Shown: positions 1 through 9,017 of the stretch, one piece after another
How positions within the stretch are numbered: position 1 is the first letter of the stretch
How the letters are laid out: each line of letters opens with the position of its first letter
Assembly (NCBI GenBank): GCA_964611125.1
Contig: CAZSZO010000008.1
Coordinates: forward strand, 55,397-119,396
DNA length: 64,000 bases
Direction of reading: 5' to 3'
Source of the DNA: JAEUIX01 sp964611125
GTDB taxonomy: Bacteria > Planctomycetota > Phycisphaerae > Phycisphaerales > UBA1924
Notes under the pieces: model-generated
What the model was told of the DNA's origin: nothing
Seen by the model: the letters and a program-made list of their open reading frames with translations, nothing else
Database searches by the model: none
Translations under genes and position numbers: made by a program

Positions 1-887
1 TCGGCGTTCGTGCTCAGGCAGTGGTTGGCCGTCAGCCAGATGGGCGTCTGATCGGCGCCGATGGAGCTCAGCAGGGTCCCCGAGCAATAGAGCGAAACGT
101 TGTTCGCAATGAAGCCGATGCCCGCGGCGGCCCGGGCGGTGTTGGCCCACGCGGGGAAACAGGTCACATCGTTGTAGCAGGCGCCCACCTCGAGCGGGCC
201 GCGCCGCTGGGCCAGGTCGCGGTAGAAGTGCTGGGCCGCGTCGATCCGTAGCGGCAGTGCAGCGGGCTGGACTGCGTCCTGAACGCCCTTGCCGCCCGGC
301 AGCCGGACTTCGACCCGCACCATCTCGTTGAAGACCGACCCCGCCCACATCGCGCCCGAGTCGTGCAGCCCGCGTCCGCTATATGGCCCCACCAGCGAGC
401 CCTGCGGCGCGCCGGGGTCGTAGCAGACCACCGACGCCCCTGCGGGCAGGTTCATATCGCTCAGGTGCAGCCGCATGCCCAGCGCCGCGGGCGAGGTAAA
501 ATCGCACACCCACAGCCAGCCGCCGCCCGCACCCTCAGGAACCCGATACCAGACGCCCGCCGCGTCGTTCCACGGGACATCCTGCCCGACGCCGTAGCGC
601 AGCACTTTCTCGTCACGCCGGTTCGCCGCGTCGTCGTCGATGAGGGCGTCGTTGTTCAGGCGGTTGAGCACCACGAGGCCCGCGCCACGATCAAGCGCGA
701 TGCCCAGGTCCTCCGACGGCGGCCGCGGCGGCGCTTTGGCCTCCGTCGCCGGCGCGGGTCCAAACGTGGCGAGCACGCCCTGCCCATCGCCCTGAGCCTG
801 GGCCGCCCCAGCCACGCCCAGCAGCGCGGCGCCGAGCCCGAGGAGCCGCATACAGAGACGTCCAACTTGACGACGGGGGTGGATCAT
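1..887 (-). CDS. Secreted trypsin-like serine protease, partial (runs off the left edge)
   Basis: An open minus-strand frame begins at ATG 887 and stays open to base 1, so only the first ~295 residues are visible. The start is chosen because GGAG lies 8-9 bases upstream; an internal ATG at 851 is the alternative. The N-terminus MIHPRRQVGRLCMRLLGLG, continuing through an Ala/Gly/Leu core to AAQAQ, is a typical Sec signal peptide. A beta-rich propeptide-like region follows (residues ~50-240), then the S1-type core with SLYCSGTLLSS and the catalytic-His motif LTANHC (His289). The catalytic Asp and Ser would lie outside the window. The arrangement resembles lysyl-endopeptidase-like trypsins of Gram-negative bacteria (family knowledge). 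Substrate unknown; the product would act in the periplasm or outside the cell. The gene is divergent from the Gln-rich protein at 1339. Confidence 0.85.
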   Translation of the reverse strand, partial: MIHPRRQVGRLCMRLLGLGAALLGVAGAAQAQGDGQGVLATFGPAPATEAKAPPRPPSEDLGIALDRGAGLVVLNRLNNDALIDDDAANRRDEKVLRYGVGQDVPWNDAAGVWYRVPEGAGGGWLWVCDFTSPAALGMRLHLSDMNLPAGASVVCYDPGAPQGSLVGPYSGRGLHDSGAMWAGSVFNEMVRVEVRLPGGKGVQDAVQPAALPLRIDAAQHFYRDLAQRRGPLEVGACYNDVTCFPAWANTARAAAGIGFIANNVSLYCSGTLLSSIGADQTPIWLTANHCLSTNA

Positions 888-1338
888 GAGGCAGCTCCGC
901 TTGGATCAATGGGATACGTCGCCTGGGCCGCCGAGATCGTTGCCGATCGCTGCGCGAGCCAAGACGCCTTCGCAAGCGAGCCGCTTAAAGATGTCTCCCT
1001 GCCCGCCTCTCGGTGACCTGTAACCCCGTTCGGGGACTCTTCCCCCCGCGAGAATTACCACCTGATCGAGGTATCGCCGCCGCTGTCTGTTGCTCGTTCC
1101 CGTGATTAGGGCGTTTTGAACGCTCACAGTCGGTCGCGAGGCCGATTCCACGGCACCGTTCCAGGGCGCCGAAAATGTCAAGATGGGGCCCCCTTGCCGG
1201 TGAATCCACGGGCGCGCGGCGAACGTAACCTTCTTTTAGAGACCGCGTTTCCCCATCGTCCCGATCCGTTATCCGGTCGGAGCACCCCGGATTGGAGATG
1301 ATGCGCGGCCTTCCCGCAGCCCGGCAGGAGGCGTCCCC
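888..1338. other. Intergenic region between divergent genes
   Basis: About 450 bases separate two divergently transcribed secreted-protein genes and must hold both promoters. I see no convincing -35/-10 pair, no tRNA and no coding frame with a plausible product. Reading frames here are short or shadows of the neighbours. A small GC hairpin (ccccgttcgggg) sits near 1024-1035. Confidence 0.5.
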
Positions 1339-3576
1339 ATGTTCCATCGCCCCGCATCTCTCAAGCTCACATCCATGCTCGTCGCCGCCGCGGCGCTGGG
1401 CGGCGTCCTCGCCGCTGGCCCGCAGGTTCACGCGGCGCCCGGGCTCGACAGCTTCGCGCTGTCGTTCTCCACGAACGATGGCGACTGGGGGTACGACTAC
1501 AGCTCCTTCGGCTTCAGCTACAGCCGCGGGTACTCGTCGTTCGGCTTCGCCAGCTTCAACCGGCCCTACCGGTTCTTCGATTGCTACCCGAGCTACCGGT
1601 ACAGCTATTGCGCGCCGGTCATCGTGGCCCCTGTCTGCGATCCCTTTGACGATGTGATCTACACCGCCCCCTGCGCGCCGGTGTATGTCGCGCCCGTCTA
1701 TACCCCGGTCTATTACTACGCCCCGTTGTACGCGCCCGTGTACGCGCCGGTCCGCTTCAGCGATCCGTACTTCCACGGCCCGTCGCTCTCCCTCTCGTTC
1801 TCCTTCGGCAGCCGCCGCTCCTGGCGCGACTGCGACTTTGTCCATCCCCGCTACTGCGGGCCCGATTACGGCTACCGCCACGGATACCGGGGCGGCTACG
1901 GGTACGGCCGCCCGCTGGTGATCAACAACACCACTATCATCAACAACAACAACGTCCCGCCCCCGAGCCCCTCGCCGGCGTTCCAGGGCGTGCTCGCCTC
2001 GGGCGACCGCGGCCTCATCGGCACCGGCTCCAAGCCCGGCGCCGGCGCCCCAGCTTCCGCGGGCATCGCCGCGTCGGGCGCACCGGCTTCGTTCCCTGGC
2101 AACCCCCAGGCCGGTTTCGCCGGCAAGCCCGGCCGGGGCGCCCCCCAGCAGCAGATGGCCGCGACCCAGCCCGCCAAGATTCCGCTCCCGGCCGTCGCCA
2201 GCGGCGCGAACGCCAAGCCTGTTACCGGGGCGGCGCCGAGCGCACTGGCCCAGAGCGGCATCGCCACCAAGCCGGCGCCGCAGCAGATCGCGAGCGGCTC
2301 GGCGTTCGTGAAGCCCGCTGCGGGCAGCCCGGCGGTTAAGGACCCGTCGTCATACGTCGGCCCGCTCCAGAGCACGCAGCAGGGCTCGCCGCAGAGCCCG
2401 CTCCAGAGCAAGCCGGCTGGCGGCGCTCCGGCCATCGGGGCTCCGGCCAACGGGGCCCTCAAGCCCCAGGTCGTGAGCTCACAGGGCCCCATCCGGAATC
2501 CGCAGGCCGTCGGCGCCAAGCCGGTCCCGGCGACGATCACTCAGGCGCCTCAGCCGACATCGGGCTTTGGCAAGCCCACGAGCGTTGCGTCCCCGGCCGC
2601 GCCCCAGCCGCAGCCGATCGCGTCCAAGCCGGTTCAGCAGCCGGCCCAGCAATTGGTGCAGGCGCCTGCCCAGGCACCGGTCTCAGCACCTGTCCAAGTG
2701 GGGGCGCCGAGCGGCAAGCCCGCGCCGGTGCAGTCGGTGAAGCCCGCCCAGTTTCAGCCAGTCCAGCAGCAGCCGGCTCAGCAGGTCCAGTCGCCAGGCG
2801 CCAAGCCCGTCCAGCCTCTCCAGGTCGGCCAGTTCCAACCTGCCCAGCAGCAGCCCGTGCAGCAGGCGGTCAAGCAGCCCCAACCCCAGCCTCAGCAGCA
2901 GGCTCAGCCCCAACAGCAGCGCCAGTCATTCGGCCAGCCGGCCGGGCCGTTCGTGAAGCCGGGGCAGGCCGGTTCGAGTGCGCGGTATCAGACGCAGGGG
3001 CCAATTCAGGGGCCAATTCAGGGGCCAATTCAGGGGCCAGTTCAGGGGCCAGTTCAGGGCCCAGTCCAAGGCCCAGTTCAGGCCGTGCCGTCGAAGGCGC
3101 CCGCGACCGGAACCCCTCAGCAGGCGATGCCCGCTCCGCAGTCGGCGCGGGCGGGCAACCCTGGCTCTTTCTCCAAACCCTCTGCATACACCCGTCCGCA
3201 GGTCTCTCCTCAGCAGCAGTCGTACTCAAAGCCGCAGTCCTTCTCACAGCCGCAGCCTTTGTCACAGCCACAGGCCCGGGTCCCTCGGTTTGACGCGCCG
3301 CGCACCAACCTGGCGTCGCCCGCTCAGTCCGCAGCGGCCCAGAAGCTCCCGAACCAGAGCTTCTCCCAGCCCGCTCGCCAGTACGCACCCGCCCGGCAGG
3401 CCAGCCCCGGCGTCAGCGGCGGCCCGTTCCGCTCCGCGGGCCCCGCGTCCCCGGCGATGGGTGGCAAGCCCAGCGCCGGTTCGCAGCGGGCCATCGGCCC
3501 CCAGCAGCAGCAGGGCGGTGGCGGCGGGGGGGGCGGCGGCGGCAGCCGCGGCGGCGGCAAGAGCGGCCGGCAGTAG
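1339..3576 (+). CDS. Secreted Gln/Pro-rich low-complexity repeat protein
   Basis: This encodes 745 residues starting at ATG 1339, with AGGAGG about 7 bases upstream. The N-terminus (MFHRPASLKLTSMLVAAAAL, then AAGPQVHAAPG) is a signal peptide. Residues ~35-180 are rich in Tyr, Phe, Ser and Pro, with runs such as APVYAPV and SYSRGYSSFGF. An NNTTIINNNN stretch follows, and the rest is an Ala/Pro/Gln/Gly linker of SKPAG-, QPAQQ- and QGPVQ-like units, ending in a Gly run and a basic tail (GGGKSGRQ). No enzymatic motif is visible. The composition suggests an extended, disordered cell-surface or matrix protein; this is inference. A 12-bp tandem repeat encodes QGP(I/V). The gene ends in its own terminator, so it is monocistronic. 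Confidence 0.8.
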   Translation: MFHRPASLKLTSMLVAAAALGGVLAAGPQVHAAPGLDSFALSFSTNDGDWGYDYSSFGFSYSRGYSSFGFASFNRPYRFFDCYPSYRYSYCAPVIVAPVCDPFDDVIYTAPCAPVYVAPVYTPVYYYAPLYAPVYAPVRFSDPYFHGPSLSLSFSFGSRRSWRDCDFVHPRYCGPDYGYRHGYRGGYGYGRPLVINNTTIINNNNVPPPSPSPAFQGVLASGDRGLIGTGSKPGAGAPASAGIAASGAPASFPGNPQAGFAGKPGRGAPQQQMAATQPAKIPLPAVASGANAKPVTGAAPSALAQSGIATKPAPQQIASGSAFVKPAAGSPAVKDPSSYVGPLQSTQQGSPQSPLQSKPAGGAPAIGAPANGALKPQVVSSQGPIRNPQAVGAKPVPATITQAPQPTSGFGKPTSVASPAAPQPQPIASKPVQQPAQQLVQAPAQAPVSAPVQVGAPSGKPAPVQSVKPAQFQPVQQQPAQQVQSPGAKPVQPLQVGQFQPAQQQPVQQAVKQPQPQPQQQAQPQQQRQSFGQPAGPFVKPGQAGSSARYQTQGPIQGPIQGPIQGPVQGPVQGPVQGPVQAVPSKAPATGTPQQAMPAPQSARAGNPGSFSKPSAYTRPQVSPQQQSYSKPQSFSQPQPLSQPQARVPRFDAPRTNLASPAQSAAAQKLPNQSFSQPARQYAPARQASPGVSGGPFRSAGPASPAMGGKPSAGSQRAIGPQQQQGGGGGGGGGGSRGGGKSGRQ
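2995..3081 (+). repeat. 12-bp in-frame tandem repeat encoding QGPI/QGPV
   Basis: Seven consecutive units of about caggggccaatt / caggggccagtt lie inside the Gln-rich gene. The first three are identical (QGPI) and the later four drift by synonymous or I-to-V changes, which indicates recent slippage expansion. The unit is a multiple of three, so copy-number change would not shift frame. Confidence 0.9.
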
Positions 3577-3605
3577 ATCCGGCCCCGAGATTCGAGACAG
3601 CCACA

Positions 3606-3635
3606 GGGCCGGGGATCAGTCCCCGGCCCTTTTTT
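3606..3635 (+). terminator. Rho-independent terminator after the Gln-rich gene
   Basis: A GC stem gggccgggga / tccccggccc with a 4-base loop is followed immediately by TTTTTT. It lies 30 bases after the stop codon of the upstream gene. Confidence 0.9.
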
Positions 3636-3697
3636 CGCTCATAGCCCCTACAAATAAGAAAACGGCCGAAATTCGTGCTTCTCGGGCCTGAATACCC

Positions 3698-3726
3698 TTG
3701 CAGAGACCGAAAACACTCGGTAAACT
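3698..3726 (+). promoter_or_regulatory. Candidate sigma70-type promoter for the DUF1579 gene
   Basis: TTGCAG (3698-3703), a 17-base spacer and TAAACT (3721-3726) lie in an AT-richer patch between a terminator and the next start codon at 3783. Confidence 0.55.
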
Positions 3727-3782
3727 CGCGATCGGTCTTTGTCTGGTTGTGAACACGTCACTTGGAAACAAAGGAGTCGGTC

Positions 3783-4430
3783 ATGAAGCTGTGTGAAGGC
3801 GCGTGTTGGCTGTCGGTGTGCGCGGCGGGTGCGATCGGGGCGAGTCTGCTGCTCGGCGGCGCCGGGGCGACTCAGCCGGAGAAGAAGCCCGAGGGCAAGG
3901 CGCCCGCGGCGCCGGCGGGCCAGCCGAACATGGACGAGATGATGAAGATGTTCCAGGCGATGGCCGCGCCGGGACCCGAGCACGCGATCCTCAAGGCCTT
4001 CGACGGTCAATGGAACGGGAAGGTCGAGACGTTCGGCCAGATGGCCGCGCCGCCGAGCGATGGCGTGATGAAGAACTCCTGGGTCCTGGGCGGGCGGTTC
4101 CTGCGGCAGGAGTGGAAGGGCGAGTTCATGAAGCAGCCCTTCGAAGGCCTGGGCTACTGGGGCTTTGATCGCGCCAAGAAGAAATGGATCGGCACGTGGA
4201 TGGACACCATGGGCACAGGCGCGATGGTGATGGAGGGGGATTACGACGCCGGTAAGAAGGTGTGGACGATGACGGGCGGCATGACCAACCCGATGGGCGT
4301 CGAAGAGCGCTTCCGCCAGACGATCACGGTGAAGGACGCCGACACGCACGTGCTGGACATGTACGGCGCGGAGGCCCCGGGCGCGAAGGAAGAGCTGATG
4401 ATGAAGATCACGTACACGCGTAAGAAGTGA
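3783..4430 (+). CDS. Exported DUF1579-family protein
   Basis: A 215-residue protein begins at ATG 3783, with AAGGAG 7 bases upstream; a TTG at 3762 in the same frame lacks support. The N-terminus (MKLCEGACWLSVCAAGAIGA, then SLLLGGAGATQ) is a signal-like hydrophobic segment followed by a Lys/Pro-rich linker. Residues ~55-213 match the DUF1579 pattern: an EHAILKAFDGQWNGKVE opening, SWVLGGRFLRQEWKGEF, GLGYWGFDRAKKKWIGTWMD and a closing TITVKDADTHVLDMYG strand. The family is a small lipocalin-like beta barrel of unknown function, common in planctomycetes. The gene stands alone between a promoter candidate and a strong terminator. Confidence 0.85.
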   Translation: MKLCEGACWLSVCAAGAIGASLLLGGAGATQPEKKPEGKAPAAPAGQPNMDEMMKMFQAMAAPGPEHAILKAFDGQWNGKVETFGQMAAPPSDGVMKNSWVLGGRFLRQEWKGEFMKQPFEGLGYWGFDRAKKKWIGTWMDTMGTGAMVMEGDYDAGKKVWTMTGGMTNPMGVEERFRQTITVKDADTHVLDMYGAEAPGAKEELMMKITYTRKK

Positions 4431-4480
4431 ACCATCGCGCGGTCGTGGTAGAACAGCCCAGTTTACCTGGTGTGCGCAGA

Positions 4481-4514
4481 ACCGCGCCGATGCCAGCATC
4501 GGCGCGGTTTTTTT
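4481..4514 (+). terminator. Rho-independent terminator after the DUF1579 gene
   Basis: A near-perfect stem (accgcgccgatgc / gcatcggcgcggt) is followed by seven Ts, 50 bases after the DUF1579 stop codon. Confidence 0.92.
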
Positions 4515-4779
4515 CATCGGCTGCGGAGCCCGCCGGGGGAACCGTGAAAGATAGGCATTTTGGGGGTTCTGGTGAGACCATAGCGCCGCACAAAAATGAC
4601 CTTCTTGGGGTGGTCAAGGTCGATTGCGGGGTGTACATTCAGGGTCACCAAGGCGGCTGCACGCGCAGATTGTGTTGCGCGGGCAGTCGGTCGGCTCGAA
4701 CTTGCGGCCCACAGCTGATGTTCGTGCGACGAAGCGGTCCGTCCACCGCCTTCGCCTTGGAAGAAAGAGAGAATCGCCC
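4515..4779. other. Intergenic region upstream of the PEP-CTERM-like gene
   Basis: After the terminator about 265 bases remain before the next start codon. They must contain the promoter of the PEP-CTERM-like gene and possibly a leader. A TACATT hexamer at 4634-4639 could be a -10, but no matching -35 is obvious. No coding signal was seen. Confidence 0.4.
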
Positions 4780-5502
4780 ATGAAGAACCTCCTGATCTGC
4801 GCGGCCCTCGCCAGCCTCACCGCTTCGACCGCGATGGCCACGGTCATCACCGTCGCTGACACCAACCCCGCTTCCGACACGTTCATGCGCATCCGCCGCG
4901 GCAACACCGGTGGCGAGGCGTACCTCTTCACCAACGGCAACGCCCGGTACGACTTCAACGCCTCCGGGGCGCCCGTCTGGTCGAACCCCGTGGGCAACGA
5001 GAGCCTGTTCTTCACCTTTGTGTACAGCTATGTCGCCGCGACCGGAACGTCGACGCTCCAGATCGACTTCAACCGCGACGGCGACTATGCCGATGGCGCG
5101 GGCGCTGCCAGCGAGACGGTTTCGCGGACTTCGGCCGGCCTGGTCGGTCTGTCGTTCCTCAATGTCCGCCTGTATCTGCAGGGTGGCAGCAACCCGGTCA
5201 CCGACGTGAGCATCAACGATTTCACGCTCAACGGCCAGAACTTCGGCTCGTTCAGCACTGATCTCGGCAACCCCTCGACGACTTCGTTCGTGCAGCAGTT
5301 CGCCACCAGCGGCGGTGGCGCGTTCGGCGATATCACCGCCAGCGGCAGCTTCGATCTCGTCGGCAACGGTGGCCAGGAAATCCCCAAGTTCGAGGTTCAG
5401 CTCGGCAACGCCGTCCAGCTCGTTCCGCTCCCCACCGCCAGCGTGCTGAGCCTCGCCGGCGTCGGGCTGGTCGGCCTGCGTCGCCGCCGCGCGGCCCTCT
5501 AA
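4780..5502 (+). CDS. Exported protein with PEP-CTERM-like sorting tail
   Basis: A 240-residue protein starts at ATG 4780, preceded by a purine-rich ggaagaaagagagaa stretch. Residues 1-20 (MKNLLICAALASLTASTAMA) are a signal peptide. The body is beta-rich, with Asn, Gly, Ser and Thr abundant, as in surface proteins. The last ~25 residues have the tripartite PEP-CTERM-like form: a VPLPTA motif, a hydrophobic helix (SVLSLAGVGLVGL) and a basic RRRRAAL end. In the known systems this tail is recognised by an exosortase-type transpeptidase; none is encoded in this window. Function unknown. Confidence 0.85.
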   Translation: MKNLLICAALASLTASTAMATVITVADTNPASDTFMRIRRGNTGGEAYLFTNGNARYDFNASGAPVWSNPVGNESLFFTFVYSYVAATGTSTLQIDFNRDGDYADGAGAASETVSRTSAGLVGLSFLNVRLYLQGGSNPVTDVSINDFTLNGQNFGSFSTDLGNPSTTSFVQQFATSGGGAFGDITASGSFDLVGNGGQEIPKFEVQLGNAVQLVPLPTASVLSLAGVGLVGLRRRRAAL

Positions 5503-5561
5503 GCCGCTCAACAAGCCGCTTTCTGGGCCTCGCGGGCCTGGGCCGGTTCAAATGCACTCAC

Positions 5562-5598
5562 CAGCAGCCCCGGTCTTGGCCGGGGTTGCTGCTTTTTT
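5562..5598 (+). terminator. Rho-independent terminator after the PEP-CTERM-like gene
   Basis: Stem cagcagccccgg / ccggggttgctg with a short loop (one G-T pair) is followed by TTTTTT. It also lies just past the stop of the convergent PIN/TRAM gene. Confidence 0.88.
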
Positions 5599-5630
5599 GA
5601 GGGCTGCTTGCCCGGCCCCATCGCCCAGCA

Positions 5631-7109
5631 TCAGCGGCGCGGGTTGCGCAGCGGGTTGGGCCGGCCCGTGCGGGGGCCCAGCGGTCCCGTCTTGCTCGGC
5701 CCGGCGGGCGCGGCGCCGGCGGCTGACGCGGGAGCGTGGGGTGCGGGGACCGGCGGCGAGCCGTGCGCCCCGGAGGCGGGGCTGTCCGTCAGCGGCGGTG
5801 ATTCGGGCGGCTCGCCAGTCGCGGCGGTGGTCGGCAGCGCATCGGTGGGCAGCGATTCAGGCAGCCCGGCGTCGAGGAACGCCGCGGCCGCCCTGGCATC
5901 CAGCTCGGCGGGCCTTGCGGCCTCCGGCGGCCCGGGCGGTTCGCCCTCGCGCGGACCTTCGGCCAGGCGGGCGAAGATCAGGCGGCCCGCTGAGGTGGTC
6001 AGGGCGCTGGTGACCTCAACTTCGGCCTCGCCGCCGACCCGGCCCGCGGCGTGCTCGACGACGAGCATGGTGCCGTCATCAAGATAACCCACGGCCTGCC
6101 CGGGCTGCTCGCCGGGCTTGACGAGCTCGAGCCGCACGCGGCTCCCGGGGATCAGCGACGGCTTAAGCGCGTTGGCGACGTCGTTGAGGTTCAGGACGCC
6201 GATCTTCTGGAGCCCGGCGACGCGATTGAGCCCGGCGTCGGCGGTCACGATCGAGGCCGACATGATGCGGGCGAGCTCGACGAGCATCTGGTCGACGGCC
6301 TTGCCGGGGATCGGCGTTTCATCGAGCGTGAGGTCAAGCTGCGGGTTGCGCTGCAGGCGGGCGATCACCTCGAGGCCGCGCCGGCCGCGGGCCCGCTTCA
6401 TGCGCTCGCCGCTGTCGGCGAGGCGCTGCAGCTCTTCGATGACGAAGCGGGGGACCACCAGCGGCGCCGAGAGGATGCCCGTGACGGCCAGGTCGGCGAT
6501 GCGGGCGTCGATGAGGGCGGAGGAGTCGAGCAGGAGCGGGCGGACGCCGCGGAGCTGCTTGGCGAACTCGACATAGGGGATCACCAGGCGGAAGTCGTCC
6601 TGGGTCTGCAGGACGCTGGACATCCCCAGGTAGCAGAGGCTGATCCCCAGCAGCACCTTGATCGCGGCGATCATTTCCTTGGAGCGGATGTCGTAGGCCT
6701 GCACCAGCAGGTCGAGGACGAAGTTGAGCGCGTACGCCGCGATCAGCCCGACGAGCAGGCCGAAGAACACGCCCGAGATCGTGGCGATCTTCTTGCGGGG
6801 CGTGAGCATGTCGATGGCCAGCACCAGCAGGCAGAGAACGATCCCCGCGGTCATGGGGATGTGCCAACCGATGCCCACGCTGATGCCGAAGAGGAAGTCG
6901 CCGCCAGCCCCGGCGCCCTGGGTGTTGAGCACGTAGAGGATCGTGACGGTCACCATCATGACCACGAAGGCCATGCGGACGATCCGCACCAGGGCCTGGC
7001 GCTGCTGCTGCGCGACCTCCAGCGGCGACGTCCCGGCGACGGACAGGCGAGCCGCGAAGGGCGGGCTCGGGGGTGCGTCAGGATCGCGGTCGGCTTGCTG
7101 CACGCCCAT
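5631..7109 (-). CDS. PIN/TRAM-domain membrane protein (YacL-like)
   Basis: The preferred start is ATG 7109, because TGAGGAG sits 4-6 bases upstream; an ATG at 7127 is in frame but lacks a binding site. The product is 492 residues. Residues ~35-150 hold four hydrophobic helices (for example IVRMAFVVMMVTVTILYVL and ISVGIGWHIPMTAGIVLCLL). A PIN-like nuclease fold follows: LLLDSSALIDARIADLAV, VVPRFVIEELQRLAD, then a conserved Asp in IVTADAGLNRVAG. A short TRAM-like RNA-binding barrel comes next (GSRVRLELVKPGEQPGQAVG). The last ~120 residues are an Ala/Pro-rich tail. The family is known for membrane-anchored PIN proteins thought to act on RNA; the target here is unknown. It follows the alpha/beta hydrolase gene by 46 bases, so the two are probably one operon. 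Confidence 0.85.
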   Translation of the reverse strand: MGVQQADRDPDAPPSPPFAARLSVAGTSPLEVAQQQRQALVRIVRMAFVVMMVTVTILYVLNTQGAGAGGDFLFGISVGIGWHIPMTAGIVLCLLVLAIDMLTPRKKIATISGVFFGLLVGLIAAYALNFVLDLLVQAYDIRSKEMIAAIKVLLGISLCYLGMSSVLQTQDDFRLVIPYVEFAKQLRGVRPLLLDSSALIDARIADLAVTGILSAPLVVPRFVIEELQRLADSGERMKRARGRRGLEVIARLQRNPQLDLTLDETPIPGKAVDQMLVELARIMSASIVTADAGLNRVAGLQKIGVLNLNDVANALKPSLIPGSRVRLELVKPGEQPGQAVGYLDDGTMLVVEHAAGRVGGEAEVEVTSALTTSAGRLIFARLAEGPREGEPPGPPEAARPAELDARAAAAFLDAGLPESLPTDALPTTAATGEPPESPPLTDSPASGAHGSPPVPAPHAPASAAGAAPAGPSKTGPLGPRTGRPNPLRNPRR

Positions 7110-7155
7110 GGGCTCCTCAGGCGTCATCAGGGTAGCGGCCGGCCCGACGGTCCGG

Positions 7156-8082
7156 TCAGGGTGAGCGTGGGGGTGCGGGCGGGGGAATCGGGTCCAGCAG
7201 GCCGGCGGCGCGGGCCAGGGCCTCGACGGCCTTGCGGTACTGGGCGGGATTGGTGGGAAAGTCCAGGTGTCCGGCCCCGGCCTGTTCGACGTAGGTGGCG
7301 CGTTTGGCGATGCGGGCGAGGGCCCGGCCGTGCTCGACGGGAACGATGGTGTCGGCGTCGCCGTGCAGGATGAGGACGGGGCGGTCGAGCTTCGCCAGCG
7401 TCTGGTCGCTGCGGAAGGGGTAGCGGACGAGCCATTGCGGGAGGCCGTAGCCCCCGGCGAACGAGGCGATCGACGTAAAGGTTGAGATCAGGACCAGCCC
7501 GTCCGGGGGTCGGCGCTCTGCGACGGCGCAGGCTACGCCGCCGCCCAGCGAGCGACCCAGGTACAGCAGACGGCCATCGAGCTCCGGGCGGGCGAGGGCG
7601 AGGGCGATCAGGGCGTCGCAATCGCTGGCGATGCCCTCCTGGGAGGGGCTCTCGCCAAGCCGGCCGGCACGTCCGTAGCCGCGGTACTCGGGGAGGAGCA
7701 CCGCGAAGCCGAGGGCCTGCAGATGGCGGATCTCGTCAGCCAGCAGCAGTTGGTCGATGACCTCGGCGTTGCCGTGGAACCAGACGGCCAGCGGGGTCCG
7801 CGGCGAACCAGCCGATTCCGGGGAGGCTGCCGGGCGTGAGGTGGGGGGGAGGAGCCAGGCGACGGCCTCGCCTGCGCCAACGCCCAGGCGGAGTTCGGTG
7901 ACGTTGGGGGGCGTGGTGAGGCCGGCGGCTGCGCGGGGGATGTCGCGCGGGAAGACCATCGACGGCTGGGCGAAGAAGAGCACCATTGCCCACGCAATGT
8001 AGAGCCCAGCCAGCCCAGCAGCGGCATAAAACGCCCAATAGAGGGGACTTTTACGGGCGCGGGCTCTGGAGGGGGCGGGCAT
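7156..8082 (-). CDS. Membrane-anchored alpha/beta hydrolase
   Basis: The frame extends to ATG 8202, but I prefer ATG 8082 (308 residues), because it puts a basic stretch (RARARK) directly before the hydrophobic anchor SPLYWAFYAAAGLAGLYIAW. Neither start has a clear binding site, so the start is uncertain. The fold is recognisable: an oxyanion strand LAVWFHGNAEV, the nucleophile elbow LGRSLGGGVA, an acid in LILHGDADTIVP and a terminal His in AGAGHLDF. This is the pattern of the BEM46/FrsA-like serine hydrolases. Substrate unknown. It is the upstream gene of a likely operon with the PIN/TRAM gene. Confidence 0.82.
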   Translation of the reverse strand: MPAPSRARARKSPLYWAFYAAAGLAGLYIAWAMVLFFAQPSMVFPRDIPRAAAGLTTPPNVTELRLGVGAGEAVAWLLPPTSRPAASPESAGSPRTPLAVWFHGNAEVIDQLLLADEIRHLQALGFAVLLPEYRGYGRAGRLGESPSQEGIASDCDALIALALARPELDGRLLYLGRSLGGGVACAVAERRPPDGLVLISTFTSIASFAGGYGLPQWLVRYPFRSDQTLAKLDRPVLILHGDADTIVPVEHGRALARIAKRATYVEQAGAGHLDFPTNPAQYRKAVEALARAAGLLDPIPPPAPPRSP

Positions 8083-8317
8083 GGGCTGGGTCGGCCGGGT
8101 GGGTGCGTGGGGTGGCGACGGGAGTCTGTATGCTGGCCGACACGGAGTCCAAACGGCGGGCGTCCGGGGCCGGATGCTTGAAATAGGGAATCCACCGGCC
8201 ATGAATCCGTGCCCAGTTGGGGGGCGAAATCAGGTTGCCAGCGGGAAGGCGTCGCGTGCGCGGCCCTGCGACCCGCATTGTTTCGAGTGAGCCCTCGCGG
8301 CTCAAGGAGTTGGAATC

Positions 8318-8917
8318 GTGAACATCAAGTCTCTGCTCGTCCTCGCCGGCGCTCTGGCCATCAGCGGTTCGGCCCTTGCTCAGGAGAAGAAGGATGCCCC
8401 CAAGCCCGAGCCCAAGAAGGAGGAGATGAAGAAAGACGAGAAGAAGGCCGAGGGCAAGGACATCGTGGACACCGCGATGGGCACCGGCATGCACGGCACC
8501 CTCTGCGCCGCGCTGAAGGCCGCGGGCTGGGTTGAGCCCCTCAAGGGCAAGGGCCCCTTCACCGTCTTCGCCCCCACCGACGAGGCTTTCAAGAAGCTCC
8601 CCGCCGGCGAGCTCGACAAGCTCCTCAAGCCCGAGAACAAGGACAAGCTCGCCAACATCCTGAAGTACCACGTCATCCAGGGCGCGGCGGTGATGGCGAA
8701 GGAAGTCATGACCATGAAGGAGTCGAAGGACACCCTCCAGGGCTCCAAGATCACCATCGCGGTCAAGGACAACAAGGTCATGCTCAACGGCTCGGCGACG
8801 GTCGTCAAGGCTGATGTGGCCTGTTCGAACGGCGTGATCCACGTCATCGACAGCGTCCTGATGCCCGCCGCGAAGAAGGAAGAGGGCAAGAAGGAAGAGT
8901 CCAAGAAGGGCAGCTAA
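8318..8917 (+). CDS. Secreted fasciclin-domain protein
   Basis: A 199-residue protein begins at GTG 8318, with AAGGAG 8 bases upstream. Residues 1-22 (MNIKSLLVLAGALAISGSAL then AQ) are a signal peptide. A Lys/Glu/Pro-rich linker follows. A single fasciclin (FAS1) domain fills residues ~45-185, with the hallmark GPFTVFAPTDEAFKKLPAG, the middle LKYHVIQG and the closing GVIHVIDSVLMP. The tail is again Lys/Glu-rich. FAS1 domains mediate adhesion in secreted proteins of many bacteria. The gene stands alone, and its codon use is strongly biased to GC-ending codons, which suggests high expression (inference). Confidence 0.92.
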   Translation: MNIKSLLVLAGALAISGSALAQEKKDAPKPEPKKEEMKKDEKKAEGKDIVDTAMGTGMHGTLCAALKAAGWVEPLKGKGPFTVFAPTDEAFKKLPAGELDKLLKPENKDKLANILKYHVIQGAAVMAKEVMTMKESKDTLQGSKITIAVKDNKVMLNGSATVVKADVACSNGVIHVIDSVLMPAAKKEEGKKEESKKGS

Positions 8918-9017
8918 GCCTTCTGGGCTCTCGCCCGGCCGCTCGGCCGCCCTGGCCGCCTGTGCGCAGCGGCCGCCGCGTCTAGCATTGGGCTCCTTTC
9001 CCGGACACCAATAGCAC

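Noticed and set aside
2995..3081. CRISPR-like repeat array
   Set aside because: Contiguous 12-bp units without spacers, in frame inside a gene.
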